Assembly: GCA_015680685.1 (NCBI GenBank)
Contig: MNCI01000987.1
Coordinates: 8,915-72,914 of the forward strand
DNA from: Gnetum montanum
Taxonomy: Eukaryota; Streptophyta; Gnetopsida; Gnetales; Gnetaceae
Length of the DNA: 64,000 bases
Direction of reading: 5' to 3'
Numbering within the stretch: the first letter of the stretch is position 1; every line of letters starts with the position of its first letter. The notes under the pieces were generated by a model that searched no databases, was not told the DNA's origin, and saw only the letters and a program-made list of their open reading frames with translations. A program made the position numbers and the translations under genes. This document shows positions 56,737-64,000 of this stretch, piece by piece.

Positions 56737-57336
56737 AATTTTTTGGTAGCATAGTAGGATTATCTTGAAGAAATTGCTTATTTGAGCCTTGGAAGTTTGA
56801 ACAATTTGTAGTTATTGAATTTGGGGTAGATTTATTGCGAAGTTTTTACTCGTGTCATTTTACCTTCTTTAAATATTTGAGGTCCACACAAATCTGCTTT
56901 CTTTTCTGTCTATTTCCATCGAATCTTGCTCTATTTCTAGTTTTCTTGTGGAACTATCTCTTTCTCTGGGGAAAATTAGAAGTAGATTCGCAGATTTGTG
57001 CTCAAATGTTTTTGCAAAATTTTATTTGTTACAAGTAGGTATTATAAGCACCACGTAGACTAGGCAATTGAACAAAATAGGAACTCTCAACAACTCACAG
57101 TACTTGGCAAAGTTGGCTAAATCTCTCTAATATAAGTCATTTATAGTTTTCACACAACGCAATCATTTCATTTTTCACAACCACACGCCGCAACAGCACA
57201 CACACATACTTACATTAATTACTAAGTCTATTTGGAGGTATCTAGGCCTTGGTGTTGCCAGAGACCAGCAAGCACCTAAATCCTGTTCGAGGACACTCGT
57301 TGGTGATTGCGTCCCAAATGGTTGCCAACAGTTCTT

Positions 57337-57355
57337 TTGGCGCTAGAAGGAGGGC
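57337..57355 (+). promoter_or_regulatory. Primer-binding site of element F
   Basis: TTGGCGCTAGAAGGAGGGC begins six bases after the LTR end. It matches element B's site except at one or two bases. Confidence 0.8.
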
Positions 57356-57455
57356 TGAAAGTTTAGCCTCTAGGTTCATAAGCCTTATAATTTTAGCATA
57401 TCAATAATTATTTGTTACTATAAAGGCTTAAGAAATTAGATACTATGTTTAGTTC

Positions 57456-58637
57456 ATGACCAAGGAGATTGATAGTTTGAATAGTCTAAAAGTTTCAAAA
57501 GTTATTCTAGATTCTAAGACTGATTCTTCATCAGAAGAAGGAAAAAAGGAAGTTTTTGAATTGGGAACAAGTAGTGGAGTGAAATCTAGAAGATCAAGAA
57601 GATCACCCATTATATCTAGTTTATCAATTTATAAGAGAAGGTCTAGAAAGTTTAAGAGTTCAACTATCCAAAGGAATAGGATGGCAAATCCTTGGCAAGG
57701 AGTTACACCATTAGGATTTCAAAGTTACAATGATATTCCTAAGGTAGTGTACAAATATTTGCCTGAGCCTTTCATTCCTGGAAAAGCTTATCTAGCTGAA
57801 GAATATATTCACATGTTTGAGTTAGCTTTAGCTAATGCAAATATTCAACATCAAGATCAAGCTTGTAGGTTGTTTATATCAAATCTAAAGGATATGGCTC
57901 AGATTTGGTATTTGAACTTACCAAGTAATAGTATTACAAGTTGGGATGACATAAAGAATATTTTCTTAGCCCAGTTTGGTAATCAATTAGATCAACAACA
58001 ACTATACTATCGGCTAATATAAGCTAAGCAAGGAGTTAAAGAGTTAATTCGAGATTTTAACATCAAGTTTCAACGAATTTGTGGACTCTTTCAAAGACAA
58101 TATAGGTCATCAGAAAAAATGCTTAAACAGACTTATCTTAAGGCTGTCAACCTTAATATTTCAATTTGGTTAAGGAGAACTCCAAACTTAACTACACTAA
58201 ATGACTATTTTAGTGAAGCTATACAGTTAGAAAAATAGTTGAACTTGAATCCTAAAGAAAATATTGCAATTCGAAAAAGAGAAGAAAGAGTTATGATTCC
58301 TATGCAAGATTGTGCTCAATTTAAAGCTTTACCAGGTCCATCTCATGTTAAGATAGAGCAAGAACATGAAAGAATAGGATCTGAAAAAGGAAAAATAATG
58401 AGAGATATTTCTAACAAATTAGTGAAGCTTGAAAAATCCTTGGCAAGAGTTAATATCAAGGAAGAAAGGAAAAATAGAAAGCATAAACATCAAGACACTA
58501 AGTTAGCAGAAGATGAGGATGAAAGTGACCTTATTATGTCCAAATTTCTTGATATTGAATCTGATAATGGATTATCAAGTGTTCATTATGCAAGTAAATC
58601 TTCTAGCACTGGATCTAGTGATACTTCTTTTCTATAA
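57456..58637 (+). pseudogene. Element F gag
   Basis: The start at 57456 opens a single frame that runs to 59639 with stops at 58020, 58236 and 58635. The N-terminal part is Ser/Lys/Arg-rich. A retrotransposon-gag domain follows (about residues 75-190): MANPWQGVTPLGFQSYND, EYIHMFELALANANI, IWYLNLPSNSITSWDDIK and IFLAQFGNQ. The C-terminal half is charged and probably coiled-coil (58380-58500). No zinc knuckle is visible. All three interruptions are in-frame stops, without frameshift, so loss of coding is mild. Confidence 0.85.
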
Positions 58638-58652
58638 AGTTTTGAAGAAAAT

Positions 58653-59639
58653 ATGTCTTCAGATGAGGAATGCAATGAAAATGAGGGAAATGGATATAGT
58701 CTTCAATTAAAAGAAATATTAACTACTTCTAGATCCCCAAATGTTATTACTGATACGTCTACTAAGAGAAAATATTTTGAGCCAAATAGAAGAGATAAGA
58801 ATAAAGGCAAAGACAATCAAGTAGAGCAAAGCACTCCAAATCAGTCTTTTAATAAATGGATAAAGAAATCAAGCTTTATTGGTGATGGAGAGTATGATTT
58901 GATTGAAGAACTTAAACATGTCAAGGCCAATATTAGCTTTTATCAGTTGCTTCAAATAGGAGATCAGCAAAGAAAGGCCTTAGAGTTCATTAAAGGTAAA
59001 AGGAAAGTTAGAGAATCAGAGTTAAGTTATGTGTCAAATAATGATGAGAAGTTAAAGACCTCGTATGACAAGGAAGCTCCTCCTTTCCTTTTGACAATGA
59101 AATTGAAGGATAAATACTTACACAATTGTTTGGCTAATTCTGGAGTTACATCTACTATAATGTCATTGTCTATATGTAAGAAACTCGGTTTGACTCTTGA
59201 AAAATCAAATAAGAAGATTGTTCAAGTGGATAAAAGTAGAGTGAAGATTGTGGATCAATTACCATATGTCCTATTGGAAATTGCTTCTGAACCCCGCATT
59301 AGAAGTAGAGTAACTATTCAAGTGCTAGATATACCAGATTCACATAGTCTCTTATTGAGTAGAAGTTGGAGCAAGAATTTCTCAGGTTACATATCAATAG
59401 ATTATTCTCACATGTGGCTACCTTGGAAAGGAGAACCAAATCAAATATACATATATAGTGAACCTTTCATGATTGATAACATTACTTCAAATGGAAAAAG
59501 TAAGGCGGTTGAAAAAGGAGATGTTGAAAATAAAATTTGTACACTCCAAGAAAATTATAGTTCTGAGAAAGAGCCAATCAATGAAGATTCATGTGAAGAA
59601 GCCTTTGTGTCCCAAGAAGAAGAAGAAGGACCCAAGTGA
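58653..59639 (+). pseudogene. Element F protease region
   Basis: An open frame of 328 codons continues gag's frame. The middle (about residues 140-270) is a retropepsin-like domain: FLLTMKLKDKYLHNCLANSG, then TIMSLSICKKLGL, VTIQVLDIPDSHSLLLSRSW and SGYISIDYSHMWLPW. The active-site triad is NSG instead of DSG, so the aspartate needed for cleavage is missing. A Glu-rich tail ends at 59637. No RT follows: 59640-60010 has only Lys-rich or short frames. Confidence 0.82.
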
Positions 59640-60010
59640 GAAGAAAATGAGAATTCATTTGAGAAAGAAGATGAGAGGATTGCTGAAGACAAATCTCAAG
59701 AGGATCAAGTTGAAAACTCCAACAACCCAAAAAGTAATAGAGAGATTGCTTATGAGAAGGTTAGAGATATGAGGATTCCTACCAGAGTAATCCTCAACAT
59801 TCTCTTTCCATCTCAAGAATAGTCCATGAACAAAAGACTGAATAATGTACAGTTTGTTGTTTTTTTTCGGAATGAGGTTTTTATACCATCAAACCTTATG
59901 TTTGAGGGAAATTTTCCTCTAAAATGATTTATCTTTTCAACTATAAAAGTCAAATAAAAGCTTTAGTACAGTTCAGTTTTAAAATAGGGCTTGAATAAAT
60001 TTCTTTAAGC

Positions 60011-60028
60011 CTTTTAAGGGGGTAGAAA
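60011..60028 (+). promoter_or_regulatory. Polypurine tract of element F
   Basis: CTTTTAAGGGGGTAGAAA directly precedes the right LTR start TGTTGGC. Confidence 0.75.
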
Positions 60029-60161
60029 TGTTGGCATATTTGGCCATTTCATGGAACAGGTGGACTTATTTGCAAATGGTGAGGTACAGAATCCTAATGA
60101 AATGAAACTGTTCAAGGAGAATTATGTTCTTTATAGTGAAGAATTCTGCAATAGTTAACTA

Positions 60162-60565
60162 ACCATGAGGTTGGAATAGAAATGAAATTCAAGAGGATGC
60201 AGTACAATGTTCTTATTGCAGCTACCCATGTTGTCAAATTGAATGTTTTGAAAATTAAGGGATGATGACATTGCAATTGTGAATGCTAGCATGAGGGTTT
60301 ATCTAGAGTCAAAAGCAAATGGTATGTCAATTGCAGATATTTCTCTAGCTTATGGTGGGGTAGCCCTGGTTACTTTATTAGCAACAAAGACACGAGAGTT
60401 TCTTATTGGAAAGCCATGGACATTTGATACTTTTGAGAATGCTTTTAATGTGTTGCAATAATAGTTTTCGATAAAAAAATGATGCTCCTAGTGGCATGGT
60501 TAAGTTCAGGAAATCATTGACGTTGAGTTTCCTTTTCAAATTCTATCTTCGGGTGTTTGAAAAGG
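60162..60565 (+). pseudogene. XDH: Captured xanthine dehydrogenase fragment, FAD domain (right LTR)
   Basis: Homologue of 53915-54310. It keeps 12 bp missing on the left, giving SIADISLAYGGVALVTLLA in one 60-codon frame (60279-60461), closer to the true enzyme. Stops flank this frame. Confidence 0.85.
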
Positions 60566-60569
60566 TCTA

Positions 60570-60849
60570 TGAGAATTGACATGATGGAACAAGAGTGGGT
60601 CTTCCAGTTGCTCATTTCTCAGCAAAGTTTCAAGTTTAGGACTCACTGGTGCAAAACTTGGCTATGGAGAAGGTGGTTGTGGAGCATGCACTATTCTTGT
60701 GTCTCATTATGATCTAGAGAAACAGAAATCAATTCATCGAGTTTGGCTCTATTGTACTCTGTAGAGGGAATGCATGTAATTACAGTGGAGGATGTAGGAA
60801 ATCAACAAAAGCTTCATCCTATCCAAGAACTATTGGCTAAATCTCTCAA
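60570..60849 (+). pseudogene. XDH: Captured xanthine dehydrogenase fragment, 2Fe-2S domain (right LTR)
   Basis: Homologue of 54315-54590. The first cysteine codon of the CGEGGCGAC motif is TAT (tyrosine) here, at 60663-60665; the left copy has TGT. After that base both copies are identical for about 306 bp. Confidence 0.88.
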
Positions 60850-61215
60850 TGTGGATTTTGCACACCAAGAAGTTAAAAATATGAATGGTGAGATAGAAAC
60901 CACTGAAATAGGAACAACCGGTAGAACCATATGCATGTTTGGCCATGCGAATTTCAAAGATCTCTGAACAGGTGAAATCTGGAAAACACACAAAGTAATG
61001 AAGCAATTGACCGAAGTCTTGTCTTCCACGTTCCATGATGATGTTCTTCCATCTCCATCTTTTAAGCAAACCCTTTCCTTTTTTTTGTTACTTTTCTCAG
61101 CCTTTGGCTTTAGACTGCTTTGAGTAGCAGCGGCTAGCGTGAACATTGTTGTTCTTCATGTAAAGGAGACATCATTCCGGCATCAGTGTTTAGATATAGA
61201 TCTATTTTAATTGAG
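60850..61215 (+). other. Coding-like segment of unknown origin (right LTR)
   Basis: Homologue of 54590-54960. It is identical to the left copy to 60970 and diverged after that. Confidence 0.4.
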
Positions 61216-61235
61216 AAGCATCGCGTTTTGCCTCA

Positions 61236-61430
61236 CAACAACGAGATCTGCATGGATTTCTTGATGAGGCACTCATGAAGGTGATGAAAGCGTAGCTGAC
61301 AGTTGCAGCCACAGTGTAGGTGGTGTCTAACCTAGAATTCTAGTGTCTAGCAGAGCAGCGTGATCACCAGCCAATGATGGGAGAGGTTGATCATGTGCTT
61401 TCGGCCATGCAAGAGGTAGCTGACATGGAC
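61236..61430 (+). pseudogene. Captured protein kinase C-terminal fragment (right LTR)
   Basis: Homologue of 54975-55172 with more damage: several codons of the QPTVAAAV segment are altered and a TAG is present. The MGEVDHVLS segment remains. Confidence 0.7.
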
Positions 61431-61602
61431 GTAGAGAATAGGAAGAAGAGAATCAAGAATGCGACATGTCGGCAGGTGACTTTCTCAGAGCGTTGAAACG
61501 GACTGCTGAAAAAGGGCATACGAACTCTCCATTTTGAGCAATGCCGAGGTCGGCCTTGTCATTTTCTCACCGTGTGGAAAGCTGTACGAGTTTGCCCCTC
61601 CC
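61431..61602 (+). pseudogene. Captured MADS-box fragment (right LTR)
   Basis: Homologue of 55173-55345. KKRIKNATCRQVTFSER is followed by a TGA; the extra base after LLKK is shared with the left copy. The stop replaces what is probably a CGA arginine codon, a C-to-T change. CRQVTFSER is closer to the MADS consensus than the left copy. Confidence 0.83.
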
Positions 61603-61661
61603 AGGTTTAGGGTTTTAATGTAGTTTTTCTCATTATAGGCTACTTTAGTAGTGTTTTTTTT

Positions 61662-62027
61662 TTGACAATAAAACACAGCACTACGAATTTGGTTCAACTA
61701 TTGGCCAATCGGGTCGCGTATTTGGACGTGAAGAGGCACCTCCGTTGCAGTGATCGGTTGTGGCAAATGAAGCTCGATTTTGGGTTCAAGTGCAACTTCG
61801 CCATGTGGGAGGTGCTAAGGGAAGTTAATCCATGGACTATGGCAAAAATAGAAAAATCTAAGCTGGGATTCACCGTGTTTTTAGCAGGAATTATTTCAGT
61901 AAAATTTATGAATAAATATGTGGAGGTCCCACCGTTTATGTCAGAATTGTTATTGGATATAACTACCATGGCATGGCATTTTGTTTTAATACATTTTGCA
62001 GGTTCAAAGCCTTCACCTCGCAAATGA
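61662..62027 (+). pseudogene. Membrane-protein-like frame of unknown origin (right LTR)
   Basis: Homologue of 55440-55766, open for 121 codons. The two hydrophobic stretches and the C-terminal GSKPSPRK are kept, with around a dozen amino-acid differences from the left copy. Confidence 0.45.
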
Positions 62028-62259
62028 TTTGGATAGACAGAGGTTGATGGCAGGTAGGAAGAAAATCATGGGTCCCAAGCATTAGAAAGATGGACAAATA
62101 TTACACACTTACATATATATTTATATATTAACCCATCCATGTATGCATCAACTCCATGGTTATTATCTCTACTACTCAAATGTAAATAACAGTAAAATAT
62201 TTTATGATTTAAAAAGGGAATTTGTGCAACAATTGTTCAAAGTCCCCTGTGAATTGAAC

Positions 62260-62490
62260 ACTTGTCAATTGAAATGGTGGTTATAACCACCACAAAGGCC
62301 ACTTGTCAACTACAACCTCTTTATCTCCACAATGGCCACTTGTCAACAAAATGGAACACGTGTCAACTACAACTTCTTTATCTCCATGGCGACCACTTGG
62401 CAACTGAATGAAGACACTTGGCGACTAAATAGGACACTTGTCACCCGTAGCTTTTTTATCTCTATGGTGGTTATAACCACCCAAGATATT
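62260..62490. repeat. Repeat block with two identical palindromes upstream of the TATA box
   Basis: The 16-bp palindrome GGTGGTTATAACCACC occurs at 62276-62291 and again at 62466-62481. Between them CACTTGTCAACTACAAC and CTTTTTATCTC-type units recur about five times. The block lies just upstream of TATAAAAGG and could be the LTR's enhancer. Confidence 0.65.
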
Positions 62491-62519
62491 TTGTAACTTA
62501 CCTACCTACCTTTGAACCC

Positions 62520-62528
62520 TATAAAAGG
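62520..62528 (+). promoter_or_regulatory. TATA box of element F
   Basis: TATAAAAGG in the right LTR, at about two thirds of its length. Everything captured lies upstream, in the U3 part, and would be transcribed only in the 3' LTR portion of the RNA. Confidence 0.6.
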
Positions 62529-63603
62529 CTTCTAAGGACTCTTGAGGTCTCACATCACACTTTGGAAGACTACTAGCTAGCACTTGGGGCTCTCACTTAG
62601 AGACACACTTTGGGTCTTGGGAGAAGAGCATTTGTAAAGAAGAAAGTATGAAAGATTGCTTGTAAGATGACTTGCTAAAGGAAATATTTCAGCCTCTTTG
62701 TCATGGTCCTGTGAGTTATTTTTATTTTTATTTTTTTAAAATTGTTTAGCTAGTGGTTTAGAAAGTATCATCCTTGGCAAGTAATTTTGGGATTTTTAGA
62801 TTGCTCTTATTATTCTTGTTGCCCGATAGANGGTTTAGAAAATCCTTGGTATTTTGATGGGACCAGAATAGCTTTATTTTATCTTTAAAGTGAATCTCTA
62901 TGGTATTTCAATCAGAAATTGTCAAGTCTTTTGAAGGTTCTATTGAATGCAATTGTTGATGTCCATTATCTAGCCAAAATGGAGTCTCGTACGTGGTAGT
63001 TTACGCAGCAATTTTTTGGTAGCATAGTAGGATTTTCTTGAAGAAATTGCTTATTTGAGCCTTAGAATTTTGAACAATTTGTAGTTATTGAATTTGGGGT
63101 AGCTTTATTGTGAAGTTTTTACTCGTGTCATTTTACCTTGTTTAAATATTTGAGGTCCACACAAATCTGCTTTCTTTTCTGTCTATTTCCATCAAATCTT
63201 GCTCTATTTCTAGTTTTCTTGTGGAACTGTCTCTTTCTTTGGGGAAAATTAGAAGTAGATTTGCAGAGTTGTGCTCAAATGTTTTTGCAAAATTTTATTT
63301 GTTACAAGTAGGTATTATAAGGACAACGTATACTAGGCAATTGAACAAAATAGGAACTCTCAACAACTCACAGTACTTGGCAAAGTTGGCTGAATCTCTC
63401 TAAGATAAGTCATTTATAGTTTTCACACAATGCAATCGTTTCATTTTTCACAACCGCACGCCGCAACAGCACACACACATACTCACATTAACCACTGAGT
63501 CTATTTGGAGGTATCTAGGCCTTGGTGTTACCAGAGACCAGCAAGCACCTAAATCCTGTTCGAGGACACTCGTTGGCAGTCGTGTCCCAAACAGTCGCCA
63601 ACA

Positions 63604-63608
63604 TATAC
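63604..63608. repeat. Target-site duplication of element F (right)
   Basis: TATAC, identical to 53777-53781. Confidence 0.9.
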
Positions 63609-63775
63609 ACCCTCTGCACTTTGAAAATTTTATCATTTGGGATCCAAATTGAGAGGATTTTTTGCCATTTTTTCCTCCTAACCTTTCCCAATGCACCTAC
63701 ATTCCATCGCAAGTCCGCATCAACTGATCCTTGTCCTTTTAAGCCATAGGAGGTATGCTCTTAGTCATGGGGGGA
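63609..63775 (+). mobile_element. Element E, 3' continuation with terminal PPT
   Basis: Sequence of element E resumes after F and ends with TTAGTCATGGGGGGA (63761-63775), the same type of terminal PPT as in element A. An LTR should begin at 63776. Confidence 0.55.
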
Positions 63776-64000
63776 TGCCTTTGTGTAATTAACTGTAATT
63801 AGTTAATTAATGGATTAATTACAAAAAATTTGGCCCTAACCCATAAATTAATGCTCTGGAAGACTTAACAGTGTGCCTGTGCCAATAACATAACTTGGTC
63901 AAACTAAGAAGGTATATACAAACCATCTTAAGCTACTTATGAACGGTCTAACAGACGGTTATGTTGATTGCAAATGGCACCCAAACCGAGGCACCCAATG
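63776..64000. other. Sequence after the terminal PPT of element E, origin unclear
   Basis: It starts TGCCTTTGTG but does not resemble E's 5' LTR start. It is AT-rich with ATTAATTA words and no frame. It may be another insertion, a recombined LTR or flanking DNA. Confidence 0.35.

Larger units (their letters stand above)
53782..57330 (+). repeat. Element F 5' LTR (contains an assembly gap)
   Basis: It aligns with 60029-63603 along its whole length. By eye the first 137 bp differ at five places, but 54406-54711 is identical to 60665-60970. The gap 55818-56736 covers the part that holds the TATA box in the right copy. It lacks 12 bp (within the FAD fragment near 54088) that the right copy has. 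Confidence 0.9.
53782..63603 (+). mobile_element. Element F: non-autonomous gag-protease retrotransposon with giant gene-bearing LTRs
   Basis: F has two direct repeats of about 3.55 kb that begin TGTTGGC and end GCCAACA. They enclose a 2.7-kb interior with a primer-binding site, gag-protease frame and polypurine tract. A perfect TATAC target duplication flanks the whole, inside element E's 3' region. No RT, RNase H or integrase is present, so it must use enzymes from another element; its primer-binding site matches element B. The LTRs carry pieces of xanthine dehydrogenase, protein kinase and MADS-box genes. The structure is similar to TR-GAG-type elements, but with gene capture in the LTR. 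Confidence 0.92.
60029..63603 (+). repeat. Element F 3' LTR (complete copy)
   Basis: This gap-free copy shows the full order: xanthine dehydrogenase FAD piece, Fe-S piece, unknown piece, kinase piece, MADS piece, membrane-like frame, a repeat block with two palindromes, TATA box at 62520, and about 1.08 kb of R/U5 ending GCCAACA. Confidence 0.92.

Noticed and set aside
55768-56754. Long open frames on both strands across 55768-56754
   Set aside because: They consist of Ns from the assembly gap.
53782-63603. Segmental tandem duplication of a gene cluster with a spacer between
   Set aside because: The repeats have TG...CA ends, an exact 5-bp target duplication, a primer-binding site after the left copy and a polypurine tract before the right copy. 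An LTR element explains all of these.

Overview
The window is repeat-rich nuclear DNA of a land plant, most likely a seed plant with a large genome. The evidence is plant-type Ty3/gypsy lineages (Athila-like and Tat/Ogre-like), a Ty1/copia element, plant L1-like LINE fragments, and broken pieces of plant xanthine dehydrogenase, receptor-like kinase and MADS-box genes. I see no intact host gene, no tRNA or rRNA gene and no bacterial operon. The species cannot be named from the sequence. Two long N gaps (41305-42044, 55818-56736) and several single Ns mark assembly joins.

Layout. (1) 1-776 is flanking DNA with small simple repeats. (2) Element A, 782-30010, minus strand, is an Athila-like Ty3/gypsy element with LTRs at 782-1600 and 29166-30010 and a perfect 5-bp target duplication AATGG. 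It is split between gag and protease by element B. (3) Element B, 7512-26857, minus strand, is a 19-kb Tat/Ogre-like element with 1.85-kb LTRs. It has gag and protease, then a 6-kb insert holding an intron-containing gene on the opposite strand, then RT, RNase H, a second RNase H and integrase. (4) 30016-36707 is AT-rich DNA with two L1-like LINE tails in opposite orientation (31725-32485 plus, 35050-36700 minus) and a decayed Tat-like RT between them. (5) Element C, 36708-40269, plus strand, is a truncated relative of A. (6) Element D, from about 40270, is a Ty1/copia element interrupted by an N gap. (7) Element E, 44969-53781 and 63609 to about 63775, plus strand, is another relative of A, nearly complete up to its 3' end. 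(8) Element F, 53782-63603, is nested in E with a perfect TATAC target duplication.

Element F is the most unusual feature. It has very long LTRs (about 3.55 kb each) around a 2.7-kb gag-protease interior with no reverse transcriptase or integrase. Its LTRs carry, upstream of the LTR's own TATA box, pieces of at least three host genes: xanthine dehydrogenase (FAD part placed before the Fe-S part), the C-terminal end of a protein kinase, and a MADS-box domain joined in frame behind the kinase piece, plus a membrane-protein-like reading frame of unknown origin. Its primer-binding site matches that of element B, so a Tat-like element is a plausible helper. F therefore looks like a non-autonomous, gene-capturing retrotransposon.

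All coding regions are decayed. In several elements the reading frame is preserved over kilobases and broken mainly by TAG/TAA/TGA at places where a single C-to-T (or G-to-A) change would explain the stop. This suits old, cytosine-methylated transposons. Domain names and boundaries were read by eye from translations and are approximate.
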